Shown: piece by piece, positions 41,973 to 51,543 of the stretch
How positions within the stretch are numbered: the first letter of the stretch is position 1
Layout: every line of letters begins with the position of its first letter
Position numbers and translations under genes: made by a program
From: Streptomyces sp. NBC_00513
GTDB lineage: Bacteria > Actinomycetota > Actinomycetes > Streptomycetales > Streptomycetaceae
Direction: 5' to 3'
Length of the DNA stretch: 64,000 nt
NCBI RefSeq assembly: GCF_041431415.1
Contig: NZ_CP107845.1
Location: 868,001 to 932,000 of the forward strand
Notes under the pieces: generated by a model
Told to the model about the DNA's origin: nothing
Database searches by the model: none
The model's input: only the letters and a program-made list of their open reading frames with translations

Positions 41973-43217
41973 ATGACACTGGCAATCACACCTCTCCGTC
42001 GGCTCGCCCACCGGTACCGGGAACCCGCGGTCGTCCAGGCGATCCGTTCGACAGCGGCTGCCGTCGTCTCGTACGTCGTCGCCCTGGCGGTGAGCGACGA
42101 ACCGGCGCCCCTGACCGCGCCGCTCACCGCCCTGCTCGTCGTCCAGGTCACGCTCTACACCACGCTCACCACCGGAATCCGGAGGGTGAACTCCGTCGTC
42201 GCCGGCGTGCTGATCGCGATCGGCTTCAGCGCCCTGGTCGGACTGACCTGGTGGAGTCTCGGTCTGATCATCCTGGCCTCGCTCGTCATCGGCCGCGTGG
42301 TGCGGGCCGGCGAGTTCGTCCCGGAGGTCGCGATCAGCGCGATGCTGGTGCTCGGCGTCACGAGGGTCGCCGACACCGCCTGGGACCGTGTCCTGGAGAC
42401 GCTGATCGGCGCGGCGGTCGGCCTCCTCTTCAACGTGCTGTTCGTGCCGCCCGTGTGGATCCGTCCCGCCTCCGATGCGATCACCGGTCTCGCGGCGGGC
42501 ATGAGCACCCTGCTGACGCACATCTGCGCGGAACTCGGCGGTCCCACCACGGTGGAGAAGGCCGCCGCCCGGCTGCACGAGGCACGACGTCTCGACAACG
42601 ACATCGCGCTGGTCGACGCCGCGCTCCGACAGGCCGAGGACAGCCTGCGACTGAATCCGAGGGTGCGCGAGGGGCTCCTCTTCCGGCTGGTGCTGCGCAC
42701 GGGGCTCGACACCCTGGAGATCTGCGCGGTGGTGCTGCGGGTGTCCTGCCGGACCTTGACCGATCTCGCCAGGACCCGGCCGGCGGACACCCTCTTCCCG
42801 CCGCTCGTCACCCAGGCCCTACAGGAGTTGTACGGCCATCTGGCCATCGCGATGGAGAGCTTCGCCGAGCTGATCACCGCTCAGGTCAGCGCGAACGCCG
42901 AGGAGGCCGAGGGCCGGCTGACCCGGGAGCTGGAGATCGCCCGGATGAGCCGCGACCGGCTCGCCGTGTTGCTGCTGGAGCGGGTCCGCGCCGAGCCCGG
43001 GATGTGGCAGTTGTACGGGGCGCTGCTGGCCGAAGCGGACCGCGTACTCGACGAACTCGGCGTGGACAAGCGCTCCCAGCGCCTGATGGAGGAACTCGAC
43101 CAGCACTCCCGTCTAAGGCTCGAACGGTATCCGCGATGGCACCGTCTGACGCGCCGGGTGCGCTCCCTCCGGTCGGGCCGGGGCCGCGCCCGGGACCGCG
43201 ATCAGGTCTCGGAGTAG
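41973..43217 (+). CDS. FUSC/aromatic acid exporter family membrane protein
   Basis: 414 residues. An N-terminal block of about six short hydrophobic segments (residues 20-160, including APLTAPLTALLVVQVTLYTT and RVVRAGEFVPEVAISAMLVL) is followed by a long, helical, soluble C-terminal part with many Leu/Glu/Arg. This is the layout of FUSC (fusaric-acid-resistance-like) proteins. Substrate unknown. Divergent from the dehydrogenase across 179 bases. Its last 16 bases overlap the end of the minus-strand gene below. Confidence 0.85.
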   Translation: MTLAITPLRRLAHRYREPAVVQAIRSTAAAVVSYVVALAVSDEPAPLTAPLTALLVVQVTLYTTLTTGIRRVNSVVAGVLIAIGFSALVGLTWWSLGLIILASLVIGRVVRAGEFVPEVAISAMLVLGVTRVADTAWDRVLETLIGAAVGLLFNVLFVPPVWIRPASDAITGLAAGMSTLLTHICAELGGPTTVEKAAARLHEARRLDNDIALVDAALRQAEDSLRLNPRVREGLLFRLVLRTGLDTLEICAVVLRVSCRTLTDLARTRPADTLFPPLVTQALQELYGHLAIAMESFAELITAQVSANAEEAEGRLTRELEIARMSRDRLAVLLLERVRAEPGMWQLYGALLAEADRVLDELGVDKRSQRLMEELDQHSRLRLERYPRWHRLTRRVRSLRSGRGRARDRDQVSE

Positions 43218-43576
43218 CTGAAGTCCCCCATCGTCCAGGCGCTGACGTCCTTGATCGCGATCCGGTACATCCCTCCGGTCTCGGGGATGCCCATGGTCCC
43301 CTGGAGGATCCTGGCCACGTGGAAGTGCAGGTAAGAGGGCGACTCCCGGCGTGGGGAGTCGTCGGCCGTCTCGGCGTCCGCGAACAGCGGCGCGAACGGA
43401 CTGAGCCGGTCGGAATCGATCAGGACCTCGGCCACGCGCCGGCGCCACACGCTCTCGGGAGCGAGGCGGCCCGTGACCACGGCGCCGTGAACCAGGACGG
43501 TCAGTGACATCTGGTTGGTCTGCTCCGATTCCACCGCGGCGGCGATGGCGACGAGCAAGACGTCAGGCTTCGACAT
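43202..43576 (-). CDS. Conserved-looking hypothetical protein
   Basis: 124 residues from the ATG at 43576, with AGGA upstream. It contains TVLVHGAVVTGRLAP and HFHVARILQGT, suggesting a small beta-rich soluble protein; no signal peptide or membrane segment. I do not recognise the family. It overlaps the convergent FUSC gene tail-to-tail by 16 bp. Confidence 0.75.
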   Translation of the reverse strand: MSKPDVLLVAIAAAVESEQTNQMSLTVLVHGAVVTGRLAPESVWRRRVAEVLIDSDRLSPFAPLFADAETADDSPRRESPSYLHFHVARILQGTMGIPETGGMYRIAIKDVSAWTMGDFSYSET

Positions 43577-43774
43577 GAGCACCGATCCTACAAGGCGCCG
43601 GTCCCCCCGGCCGGCGTGTCCGCGCTGCGCCGGTCCCCGCGTCCGCACATCGCGTGGCGGATCGCCGCACGGCCGCGCGGCGAGCGGCGGGGCGTGCGGC
43701 GGTCGCGGGGCCGGTACCTTGACGCCACCGGGGCGGCCACGACCCGACCCGTCCGCACCTCGGAGGGACCCCTG

Positions 43775-44620
43775 ATGAACGAGAGCGATCTGCGGACGGC
43801 CGACGGGCGCGTCCTGCACGTCCACGACACCGGACCCGGGCGGTCCGCCGACGGTCCCGTCGTGTTCTGGCACCACGGCACGCCGAACATCGGGGCGCCG
43901 CCCGCGCCGCTCTTCCCCGCCGCCGCCAGACTGGGCATCCGGTGGGTGTCCCACGACCGCCCCGGCTACGGCGGCTCGTCCCCCTGCCCGGGGCGGACCG
44001 TGGCGTCCGCGGCGGCGGACGTGCGGGCCGTCGCGGACGCGTTGGGCATCGACCGGTTCGCGGTCATGGGCCATTCGGGGGGCGGGCCGCACGCGCTGGC
44101 CTGCGGTGCGCTGCTCCCGGACCGGGTCCTCGCCGTGGTGAGCGTGGCGGGGTTGGCGCCCTTCGACGCCGAGGACCTCGACTGGTTCGCCGGCATGAAC
44201 CCCTCCGGCGCGGCGTCCCTGCGTGCCGCCGCGCGTGGGCGCGGGGCGAAGGAGCACCACGAGGCCGGTGCCGTGTTCGATCCGGAGATGTTCACGCCGG
44301 CCGATCATGCGGCGCTGGCCGGTCCCTGGTCCTGGTTCGCCGATGTCGTCGGCCCGGCCGTGGAATCCGGTCCCGGTGGTCTGATCGACGACGATCTCGC
44401 CTACGTCACACCCTGGGGCTTTCGTCCCACCCTGATCACGGCGCCCACGCTCCTCCTGCACGGCGCCCGGGACCGGGTCGTACCGAGCGCGCACGGTCGA
44501 TGGCTCGCCGACCACATCCCCGGGGCGGAACTGCGGATGAGCCCGGACGACGGTCACATCTCGGTGTTGGGTGCGGGCGAGAGCGCCCTGGAGTGGCTGG
44601 CGACGCATCGGAGTGTGTGA
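43775..44620 (+). CDS. Alpha/beta hydrolase
   Basis: 281 residues from ATG 43775 (GGAGGG upstream). Oxyanion region FWHHGTPN, nucleophile elbow GHSGGGPHAL, late acid in LLLHGARDRVVP and catalytic His in DDGHISVL, so all three triad members are visible. Substrate unknown. Single gene by context. Confidence 0.9.
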   Translation: MNESDLRTADGRVLHVHDTGPGRSADGPVVFWHHGTPNIGAPPAPLFPAAARLGIRWVSHDRPGYGGSSPCPGRTVASAAADVRAVADALGIDRFAVMGHSGGGPHALACGALLPDRVLAVVSVAGLAPFDAEDLDWFAGMNPSGAASLRAAARGRGAKEHHEAGAVFDPEMFTPADHAALAGPWSWFADVVGPAVESGPGGLIDDDLAYVTPWGFRPTLITAPTLLLHGARDRVVPSAHGRWLADHIPGAELRMSPDDGHISVLGAGESALEWLATHRSV

Positions 44621-44665
44621 GCCGGGCCGCGACACGCCCCGCACCGACCTGCCCGTTTGCACTTC

Positions 44666-44680
44666 GGCAACAGTGTTGCC
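44666..44680. promoter_or_regulatory. Palindromic candidate operator
   Basis: GGCAAC-AGT-GTTGCC, perfect 6-bp arms inside a short AT-richer stretch, about 90 bases upstream of the UPF0303 start. It looks like a repressor half-site pair. The protein that binds it is unknown. Confidence 0.45.
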
Positions 44681-44691
44681 AAAGTGGCGGC

Positions 44692-44772
44692 ATGATTGCC
44701 TCGACCGCTGACCCCACCCCCCTCGGCAAGGCCGTCGGCTCTGCCGCCGCACGGACGGAGGTGACGCCGTGA
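44692..44772 (+). CDS. Possible 26-residue leader peptide
   Basis: A short frame starting ATG ATT GCC and ending in a TGA that overlaps the GTG start of the UPF0303 gene (GTGA). The overlap would couple its translation to the next gene. There is no good ribosome site ahead of its ATG, and its codon pattern is unremarkable. Reported as a possibility only. Confidence 0.25.
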   Translation: MIASTADPTPLGKAVGSAAARTEVTP

Positions 44773-45263
44773 GCGCCCCCGCCCCCGACGTGGCCGAGCT
44801 GGAGGCCCAGGAGGCCCGGCTCACGCTGCCCCGCTTCACCCACGAGGACGCCTGGGAACTGGGTTCGCTGCTCGTCACCCTCGCCCGCGAGCGGTCGGCC
44901 CCCGTCGCCATCGACATCCGACGCGGCGCCCAGCAGCTCTTCCACTGCGCGCTCCCGGGGTCGAGCGCGGACAACGACGCCTGGATCGAACGCAAGCGTC
45001 GTGTCGTCGAACGCTACGGTGTCTCCTCCCTGTTGACCGGGACCCGCTTCCGGGCCCGCGGCAAGGACTTCGACGCGGACGGACGCCTGGACCCGGACCT
45101 GTACGCCGCGCACGGGGGTTCGTTCCCGATCGCCGTCGAGGGCGCGGGGGTCATCGGCGCGGTGACGGTGTCGGGGCTGCCGCAACTCGATGACCACGCG
45201 CTCGTGGTCGAGGCGTTGGAACGCTTCCGTGACCGCCCCCGGGGCGAACGCGCGGCCCGCTGA
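44769..45263 (+). CDS. UPF0303 / HbpS-like domain protein
   Basis: 164 residues from GTG 44769 with GGAGG 6 bases ahead. Segments APVAIDIRRGAQQLFHCALP, ADNDAWIERKRRVVERYG and SFPIAVEGAGVIGAVTVSGL match UPF0303 proteins, which share the fold of the haem-binding GlcG/HbpS group. Cytoplasmic; no signal peptide. It may bind haem or a degradation product, but no iron box is near. A strong hairpin follows. Confidence 0.85.
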   Translation: MSAPAPDVAELEAQEARLTLPRFTHEDAWELGSLLVTLARERSAPVAIDIRRGAQQLFHCALPGSSADNDAWIERKRRVVERYGVSSLLTGTRFRARGKDFDADGRLDPDLYAAHGGSFPIAVEGAGVIGAVTVSGLPQLDDHALVVEALERFRDRPRGERAAR

Positions 45264-45280
45264 TCGTCGACCCGGCCGAG

Positions 45281-45319
45281 CCGGGCGGAGTGCCCTCGCC
45301 GGAGGGGCACTCCGCCCGG
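45281..45319. terminator. Bidirectional terminator
   Basis: Perfect 15-bp stem CCGGGCGGAGTGCCC (45281-45295) with its complement at 45305-45319, 9-base loop, between converging genes. Confidence 0.85.
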
Positions 45320-45321
45320 CG

Positions 45322-45492
45322 TCAGTGGGCGCTGCGGCGGTGGCCGCCACGCTGCGGGGGAATCGTCCGCAGCCGGCGCGCCTGGACGCCACGTCGGGGC
45401 GCGTTCGACCGGACGGGAGCCGCGGGGGCTGCCACGAGAAGAGCGATCAGGGCTCCGACCGCGACGAGAATCACCACGATGGACATCGACAT
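45322..45492 (-). CDS. Small single-span membrane protein
   Basis: 56 residues. ATG at 45492 with AAAGGAAC upstream. It opens with a clear hydrophobic span (MSIVVILVAVGALIALLVA) followed by an Arg-rich cytoplasmic tail. Function unknown. An ATG two codons later is an alternative start. Confidence 0.65.
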   Translation of the reverse strand: MSMSIVVILVAVGALIALLVAAPAAPVRSNAPRRGVQARRLRTIPPQRGGHRRSAH

Positions 45493-45680
45493 GCTCGTTC
45501 CTTTCGTCGGGCGCCGACAACTTGCCACTACCTAGTGTTACCTGAAGCACGATCATCAAACACGGCGAGTGACATTCGTCGGGGCGTGGAGGTCGCGCCG
45601 ATCGACTCGCACGACGCTCCGCGGGCAACGTGGCGCACATCCGGGCGCGTCGATCCCTCCGGGGCGGGCAGACGCGGGAG

Positions 45681-45803
45681 ATGACATCGAATCAGCTGCT
45701 CGCGTTCGCCCCCTCCCCCACCCCCGGGCCCGCCTGGCTGCATCTCCTCGTGATGGCCTTCGCTCTGTTCGTCCTCCTGCGAACCCTGACCAAGCACCGC
45801 TGA
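45681..45803 (+). CDS. Possible 40-residue membrane peptide
   Basis: Short frame MTSNQLLAFAPSPT, then a hydrophobic span (WLHLLVMAFALFVLLRTL) and the basic end TKHR. A purine-rich GCGGGAG touches the ATG, which is closer than usual for a ribosome site. The clean hydrophobic-then-basic layout is the only support. Confidence 0.35.
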   Translation: MTSNQLLAFAPSPTPGPAWLHLLVMAFALFVLLRTLTKHR

Positions 45804-45889
45804 ACTCCCTTGTCCGGGCCTCTGGTTGAGCCCGGCCGCGGTCCGCACGACACCCGGTGAGACGGCCGTTTTCGGGGCATCCGCAGGGC

Positions 45890-46573
45890 ATGGACAACTC
45901 ATCGCTCGACTCGGAGCGGCAGGACCGCCCAAGACGCCCGCACCGTCCGGCCCGTTGGGGACGGATCGTCGGCGCACTGGCCGCGCTCGCCCTGCTGTTC
46001 GCGCTCGTCAGCCGGTTCGACCTGATACCCGGCTTCGGTGATCTCTTCGGCGAGAAGACGCGGGACCGGACCGGTCCCGTGCTCCTCAAGTCGATTCGGG
46101 ACATGCATCGTTACGAGGGCGCGGCGGGCAACTTCCAGGTCGTGGTGGACCTGGAGAAGGACGCGAAGTTCCTCCCCGACTCGATCCGCGGCACCCGCAC
46201 CCTGTACGTCGGAGCGGGCACCGTCAGCGGCTACGTGGACCTCGGTCGGCTCGACGAGCGGAGCGTCACGGTGAACGAGGACCGCACGAAGGCCACGCTC
46301 CGCCTGCCCCACGCCGTCCTGGGCCCGGCAGCCCTCGACCTGGACCGCTCGTACGCCGTGTCCCAGCAACGGGGGCTCCTGGACCGACTCGGGGACCTGT
46401 TCTCCGACAACCCGGCCGGAGCACAGGGCGTACAGCGCCTCGCCGCCCAACACATCACCGAGGCGGCGCGCGACAGCGGACTCGTCGAGCGCACCGAGAA
46501 GAACACCAGTGCCATGCTGGAGGGGCTTCTGCGCTCCCTGGGATTCAAGGAAGTGACGGTCGGCTACGCGTGA
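45890..46573 (+). CDS. DUF4230 domain membrane-anchored protein
   Basis: 227 residues from ATG 45890 (a GTG at 45857 is also open). A basic N-terminus, one membrane span (IVGALAALALLFALVSRF), then LLKSIRDMHRYEGAAGNFQVVV and GTRTLYVGAGTVSGYVDL, the hallmarks of DUF4230. Probably anchored with the domain outside. Function unknown. Confidence 0.88.
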   Translation: MDNSSLDSERQDRPRRPHRPARWGRIVGALAALALLFALVSRFDLIPGFGDLFGEKTRDRTGPVLLKSIRDMHRYEGAAGNFQVVVDLEKDAKFLPDSIRGTRTLYVGAGTVSGYVDLGRLDERSVTVNEDRTKATLRLPHAVLGPAALDLDRSYAVSQQRGLLDRLGDLFSDNPAGAQGVQRLAAQHITEAARDSGLVERTEKNTSAMLEGLLRSLGFKEVTVGYA

Positions 46574-46594
46574 CGCGCGCCGCCCCGCGAGGGA

Positions 46595-46624
46595 GTGACC
46601 CGGTGGCCGCGCACCCCGGGTCAC
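46595..46624. terminator. Bidirectional terminator
   Basis: GTGACCCGG (46595-46603) with CCGGGTCAC (46616-46624), 12-base loop, between converging DUF4230 and ArsR-like genes. Confidence 0.65.
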
Positions 46625-46639
46625 CCTTCGCCGCGCCGG

Positions 46640-47620
46640 TCAGCGCCCGCCGGCCAACCGGTCACCGAGAGGACTGCGGCGGTACAAGACCTGCCGTCCG
46701 TCGCGCGCCCGGGTCAGCAGGCCCGTGGCGTGCAGCACGCGCAGGTGTTGGGACACGGCGCTCGGGGTGACCCTGAAGCGACGGGCGATCTCGATCGTGG
46801 GCAGTGGCTCGTCCAGGAGGTCGAGCAGTCGGGCCCTGGTCGCGCCGAGCAGCGACACCAGGGCCGCCGAGTCGGCCGTCGCCGGTTCGGTCCAGAGCGT
46901 CGCCACTCCACGACTGGGATAGACCAACAGCGGCGCCTCCCCGGGGTCGACCGGGGGCGCGGGTTTGTGGGCGAAGACGGACGGCACCAGCAGGAGCCCT
47001 CGACCGGAAGCCTCGGCACGATGACTGTCGATCATCCGGTCGATGTGCAACACGCCGTTCTCCCACCGCAGGTTCGGGTGCATGCCCGCGAACAGCCTGC
47101 GGGCGCCGCCCATGGCCAACTGCCGTGCGCGGTAGGTCATGTCGGCCTCCAGGAGGAGCCTCATCCGTGGCCACGCCGGCTCGACGGCGAGTTCCCAGTA
47201 GCGCCGCAGGAGGTCGCAGATCGCGTCGCGGAGCCCGTCCACCGCCGCGTCGTCGGCGCCCGCGGCGGCGCGCAGGGCCTCGGGGAGCGGATCCGACGCG
47301 TGGGCGGCGGACAGATCGCGACGCACCCGGTCGGGGGGCGTCACCCGGACGAGGGCCAACTCCTCCTCGAAGCTCGGGGCGAAGCCCGGCGGTCGCGGCG
47401 TCAGGAAGTCGGGAAGGGTGAGCCTGCGCGCGACCAGCGACATCAGCAGGCCGGTGTCGAGCGCCCCGAGCCGGCCGAGCACGGACCTGCGCCACGGCAG
47501 GTGCAGCGCGGACAGCCCCGGATCGCGCAGCACCCGCAGGCTGAAGACCGTCTCACCCAGCGGCGAGAGCGCGAAGCGCGTGTCCGCGAGGTCCTCGACA
47601 CCCAACACGAAGCTGATCAT
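46640..47620 (-). CDS. ArsR-family-type transcriptional regulator with large N-terminal domain
   Basis: 326 residues from ATG 47620, or 333 from ATG 47641. Residues 1-240 form an unclassified domain common in Streptomyces ArsR-like proteins (MISFVLGVEDLADTRFALSP). The last 80 residues are a winged helix: LLDLLDEPLPTIEIARRFRV, then recognition helix TPSAVSQHLRVLHATGLLT and wing RDGRQVLYRR. I prefer 47620 because a TAGCGT -10 element ends 8 bases ahead, as in leaderless transcripts, and neither ATG has a ribosome site. Divergent from the MFS exporter it may control. Confidence 0.85.
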   Translation of the reverse strand: MISFVLGVEDLADTRFALSPLGETVFSLRVLRDPGLSALHLPWRRSVLGRLGALDTGLLMSLVARRLTLPDFLTPRPPGFAPSFEEELALVRVTPPDRVRRDLSAAHASDPLPEALRAAAGADDAAVDGLRDAICDLLRRYWELAVEPAWPRMRLLLEADMTYRARQLAMGGARRLFAGMHPNLRWENGVLHIDRMIDSHRAEASGRGLLLVPSVFAHKPAPPVDPGEAPLLVYPSRGVATLWTEPATADSAALVSLLGATRARLLDLLDEPLPTIEIARRFRVTPSAVSQHLRVLHATGLLTRARDGRQVLYRRSPLGDRLAGGR

Positions 47621-47628
47621 CAAGCCAT

Positions 47629-47634
47629 ACGCTA
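47629..47634 (-). promoter_or_regulatory. Candidate -10 box of the ArsR-like gene
   Basis: TAGCGT on the minus strand (TANNNT pattern), 8 bases before ATG 47620, in a locally AT-rich stretch. This implies a leaderless transcript. No convincing -35 box is seen. Confidence 0.4.
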
Positions 47635-47776
47635 CATCCATTGGAGGCCGCCCGAAGGTGCCGTGAACTCGGCGCATGACACCCACCGCTGCCGCGCAGC
47701 GCACGAAGAAGGATCCCGGCTCGACGCACGGCCCCGGGCGCCGCCCGCGCGCCGCGGGCGGGGCGGTGGACTTCAC

Positions 47777-48967
47777 GTGAGCCGCCGACTGCTCCTGCTC
47801 CTGGCCGTGACCTGCGGCGTCGCCGTGGGCAACATCTATTTCCCGCAGGCCGTCGGCCCGCTGATCGCCGCCGGCCTCCACGTGCCCCCCGCCGAGGCCT
47901 CGTACGTGGTGACGGGCACTCAGGTCGGTTACACCCTGGGGCTCTTCCTGCTGGTTCCGCTCGGCGACCGGCTCCCGCACCGTCGGTTCCTCGTCACGCT
48001 GCTCACCCTCACCGGACTGGGCCTGCTCGCCGCGGGCTGCGCGCCCACCTTGCCGTTCCTCGTCGCCGCCTCCCTCGCCATCGGGGTCTCGACCGTGGCC
48101 GCCCAGGTCATCGCCCCCCTGGCCGCGGGGCTGGTGGCCGACGACGGCCGCGGCGCGGTGATGGGCACCCTCTTGAGCGGATCGATCGGCGGCATGCTGC
48201 TGGCCCGTACGTTCAGCGGAACGCTGGGCGAATGGCTGGGCTGGCGGGCCCCCTATCTGGTGGCCTCGGCCGTCGTCCTGCTGCTGGCGTGGGTCCTGGC
48301 CCGCACGCTCCCCGTCACCACCCCCTCCTCGCACGGCTCGTACCCGGCGCTGCTCACCGCGTCGCTCCGTCTGCTGCGCACCGAGCCCGAACTGCGTCGC
48401 TCGTGCTTCTACCAGGCGACCGTCTTCGCCGGGTTCTCGGCCGTCTGGACCAGTGTGGCGCTGCTCCTGACCGGCCCCCGCTACGGCCTGGGCGCCCAGG
48501 CCGTGGGCATGTTGGCGCTCGTCGGTGGGGTGACGATGCTCTGTACCCCGCTCGCCGGCCGGCTGGTGGACCGCGAGGGCCCGGATCGGGTGAACCTGGT
48601 CTCCCTGATCGGTGTCCTCCTGTCGGCCGCGATCCTCGCCGCGGGTACCGCGGGCGGGGTGGCGGGGCTCGCCGCCCTGACGCTGGGGACGGTGCTGCTC
48701 GACGTCGCGATGCAGTCCGGCATGGTCGCCAACCAGTCCCGGGTCTTCGCGGTGCGCCCCGACGCGCGCGGCAGGCTCAACACCGCCTACATGACCTGCG
48801 CCTACCTGGGGGGCAGCGCGGGGTCGTGGCTCGGGGTGCGAATCCACGACCGGGCCGGCTGGGCAGGCGTGTGCGTGCTCTTGGCCTTCCTCGCCGCCCT
48901 GGCCCTGGCCCGCCACCTGGTCGTTCCGTCCCGTTCGCGCCTTGGGGAACGGCAGTCGTCGCGCTGA
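47777..48967 (+). CDS. MFS transporter
   Basis: 396 residues from GTG 47777, right before the first membrane span; an in-frame GTG at 47663 would add a 38-residue Arg/Gly-rich stretch that does not look like an MFS start, though it has GAAGG upstream. About twelve hydrophobic segments, NIYFPQAVGPLIA at the start and PLGDRLPHRRFLV as the loop 2-3 motif. Resembles YjiJ/YnfM-type exporters. Substrate unknown; divergent from the ArsR-like regulator. Confidence 0.88.
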   Translation: MSRRLLLLLAVTCGVAVGNIYFPQAVGPLIAAGLHVPPAEASYVVTGTQVGYTLGLFLLVPLGDRLPHRRFLVTLLTLTGLGLLAAGCAPTLPFLVAASLAIGVSTVAAQVIAPLAAGLVADDGRGAVMGTLLSGSIGGMLLARTFSGTLGEWLGWRAPYLVASAVVLLLAWVLARTLPVTTPSSHGSYPALLTASLRLLRTEPELRRSCFYQATVFAGFSAVWTSVALLLTGPRYGLGAQAVGMLALVGGVTMLCTPLAGRLVDREGPDRVNLVSLIGVLLSAAILAAGTAGGVAGLAALTLGTVLLDVAMQSGMVANQSRVFAVRPDARGRLNTAYMTCAYLGGSAGSWLGVRIHDRAGWAGVCVLLAFLAALALARHLVVPSRSRLGERQSSR

Positions 48968-48983
48968 CCCTCGGCGGGAGGCG

Positions 48984-49964
48984 TCAGCGGCGCAGGGCCG
49001 TACGGAGCGTCAGCCCGTGGTGGAGCCGCAGCCGGCGCAGCTCCCACCAGGACAGGGCGGTCACCGTGACCGGGGCGCCGAGGATGAAGGCCACCCTGGC
49101 ACCCGCCGGAACCTGGTCGTAGGACCCGGTGATCACGTCCACGAGGGCCATCTCCCACACCAGGACGCCGGCGAGGATCGGCGGCAGCACCTCGTGGATG
49201 TCGGCGGTGCGGAAGACGTGCACCAGCGACAGTCCGATGCCGTAGAGGGCGAAGCCGATCGACCACAGGCACAGCACCAGCACGGCGATCTTCCCCGGCA
49301 GCCCCACGGCGTCCCGCACACCGGCCAGTTCCGGGGCCATGGCGAGGGCGGCGGTGCCCATGGACGCCATGATGGCCAGGACCGAGCCGAGCGGGCGCAG
49401 GGCCCGGCGCAGGTAGACCCGGCGCAGCCCGTCCCGCGCGGCCGCCACGAAGGCGCCGACCACCACGGGGAAGGTGCACACCAGTACGAGGACGCTGGAC
49501 CAGCTCTGGTCGAGGCGTTCGCTCGCGACGCCGTGGATGTCGGCGGCGCTCGCGACGGCGTTGTAGGTGACCATCAGGCCCACCCAGGCGACGAGTCCCA
49601 GCCCGGTCCGCCACAACTGGAGCTTGCGGACCTCCCGGTCGTCGACGATCCCGGGGCGCGAGGGACGGAAGGTCCGCCGGGCGGCGTACACGGGGTTGTA
49701 GAGCCCGCGCAGGATCTTCCGGGCCCGTGACTGTTCGACGCGCGGGGGCGGGCCCGGCGGAAAGGGCGGTCCGTACGGGTATCCGGGCGGCGGTCCGGGC
49801 TGTGCGTACGGATACCCCGGCGGCGGGCCGGACCGGCCGTACGGGTACCCCTGCGGGGGAACCGGTGGTGCGTAGGGGGGCCCTGGCGGCGGATGCGCGG
49901 CGCCGCCGCCCGCCGGATCTCCGTACCCACCGCCGCCGTACCCGCCACTGCCGTGACCGCTCAT
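48984..49964 (-). CDS. Integral membrane protein with Pro/Gly/Tyr-rich N-terminal repeats
   Basis: 326 residues; ATG at 49964 with GGGGGAA upstream. Residues 1-75 are a low-complexity tail with repeats of the form PPPGYPYG. After a basic linker (KILRGLYNPVYAARRTFRP) come six or so hydrophobic segments with long loops. I do not recognise the membrane domain. The tail is of the kind seen in many actinobacterial membrane proteins and may mediate protein contacts. It lies head-to-tail upstream of nothing obvious. Confidence 0.8.
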   Translation of the reverse strand: MSGHGSGGYGGGGYGDPAGGGAAHPPPGPPYAPPVPPQGYPYGRSGPPPGYPYAQPGPPPGYPYGPPFPPGPPPRVEQSRARKILRGLYNPVYAARRTFRPSRPGIVDDREVRKLQLWRTGLGLVAWVGLMVTYNAVASAADIHGVASERLDQSWSSVLVLVCTFPVVVGAFVAAARDGLRRVYLRRALRPLGSVLAIMASMGTAALAMAPELAGVRDAVGLPGKIAVLVLCLWSIGFALYGIGLSLVHVFRTADIHEVLPPILAGVLVWEMALVDVITGSYDQVPAGARVAFILGAPVTVTALSWWELRRLRLHHGLTLRTALRR

Positions 49965-50068
49965 GCCGCATTCCCCCGATGTGCCGCCCTACCGAACCCA
50001 GGCATCTTAGGGTGTGCCCGCGGCGGGGCCGGTCCGATCCTCGGTGGAGGGGCGCGCGGGAGGCGACC

Positions 50069-51385
50069 TCAGCAGCCGAACACCGGCTCCCCCGCCGTGA
50101 GATGGTGCGCGGCCCGGCCGTCGAGCAACAGGGGGACGAGGATGCGCAGGGATTGGCGCAGGGGAACGAACGCGCCCGTACCGGAAGCGGTGACCCGTAC
50201 GCCGTGGAGGGCGAGCCGCTCACGCACCTGCGCGTAACGGGCGGCGGTGAGGCGGTATCCGCACGGCGGTTCGGTCAGCGTCTCGGCCGGGGACGCGGGC
50301 CGGTTGTCCGCGCCGGCCCAGCGGATCGCCCCCTCGTCCCGGTATCCGGCGACGCGCGCCCGCCCCGTGGCGGCCGCGAGCGGCCGGGCCTCCTGTACCG
50401 CGTAACGGAACAGACCTCGCAGTGCGGCGAGTTGGGAGTCGACGCGGCGCAGGTGGTTGCGGGTGGGGTCGGCCTTCTCCGTGGCACCCGCCGGCTCCAG
50501 GCGGCTCTCGACGAGCAGGGTGACGGCGTGTTTGAGGCCGGCGGCGTTGCGCAGGATGTGTTCCTGTCCGTCGCCCGCCGTCTGCCCGATCGGGGCGCCG
50601 GTGACGGGGTCGGTCCGGATTCCGTAGGTGCCGGTCGAATACCCGGCGGCGCGGGTCGTGTCGCGCACGTGGGCCTCGGACAGCAGGCGGGACTGGGCGT
50701 ACACGGCGGGGTCGGTGTTGGGGTTGCGCGGCCAGAGGTCGAAGAGGTCCTTGTCGTACGTGCCGGGGGTCGACCGGTACTCGTGCAGGTCGAACACGAC
50801 GTTCGGGCGCCGGTCGCGCAGCACGCCCGCGACGGCCCGCGCCTCGGGTGAGGTCAGGGCGACGTGGTCGCGGTTGACGTCGACGCCGTCGGTGTTGGTC
50901 CGGGTGCCGGCGGCCCGGCCGTCGGGGTTCGCGTTCGGGACGACCAGGACCGTGGCGGTCGCGAGGAGGCGCCGGGTCGCCGGGTCCCGTGCGTACGCGA
51001 GATCGCGCACAGCCGTCAGGCAGGCTTCGCGTCCCGCCGGTTCGTCGCCGTGCTGGCCGCACACCAGCAGCACGGTGAGCGGCGCCCTGCCGTCGCCGAT
51101 GCCGACCATGCGCAGCGGACGACCTTGGCTGGTGGTGCCGATCCGCAGCAGGGCGGCCCGGTCGCCGCCCCGGTCGACGGCGTCGAGGAAGTCCCGCTCC
51201 TCGGCCCCGGTGGTCCAGCGTGCGCCGGCCGTCGTCTCGAAGCCGGTGCGGGGCGGGGCTTCGGAGCCCCGGGCCGGGCCGGCCGTCAGGAGCAGGGCCG
51301 TCAGCGCGCCGACGAGGCCCAGCCGCGTGGCGAACCGTCTCACGAGGTCACCGCTCACGATGTCGGCTTCGGCGTGGTCTGACAC
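50069..51385 (-). CDS. Secreted M14-family zinc carboxypeptidase
   Basis: 438 residues from GTG 51385 with GGGAG 6 bases ahead. A signal peptide is plausible around [22 protein letters not shown]. Zinc-site HxxE is seen in [11 protein letters not shown], followed by PNANPDGR and GVDVNRDH, and the later ligand His in FDLHEYRST. Removes C-terminal residues from peptides outside the cell, or processes cell-wall peptides; the substrate is not clear. Divergent from the pyroglutamyl-peptidase-like gene, 158 bases between starts. Confidence 0.9.
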   Translation of the reverse strand: MSDHAEADIVSGDLVRRFATRLGLVGALTALLLTAGPARGSEAPPRTGFETTAGARWTTGAEERDFLDAVDRGGDRAALLRIGTTSQGRPLRMVGIGDGRAPLTVLLVCGQHGDEPAGREACLTAVRDLAYARDPATRRLLATATVLVVPNANPDGRAAGTRTNTDGVDVNRDHVALTSPEARAVAGVLRDRRPNVVFDLHEYRSTPGTYDKDLFDLWPRNPNTDPAVYAQSRLLSEAHVRDTTRAAGYSTGTYGIRTDPVTGAPIGQTAGDGQEHILRNAAGLKHAVTLLVESRLEPAGATEKADPTRNHLRRVDSQLAALRGLFRYAVQEARPLAAATGRARVAGYRDEGAIRWAGADNRPASPAETLTEPPCGYRLTAARYAQVRERLALHGVRVTASGTGAFVPLRQSLRILVPLLLDGRAAHHLTAGEPVFGC

Positions 51386-51543
51386 GGCATCTCCCGGTGT
51401 GGGACGAACGGTCCGCACAGTCTGTCGCTTCGGAGTGGCCGTGACCGCCGGACCGTCCCGTGTCGCGCGTCCGGTCGGTTCCGATGGGTTCCGGCGCGAA
51501 GGTGCCTGTCGGGGGCCGGGGAGCCTAAGTAATGTCACATCGC

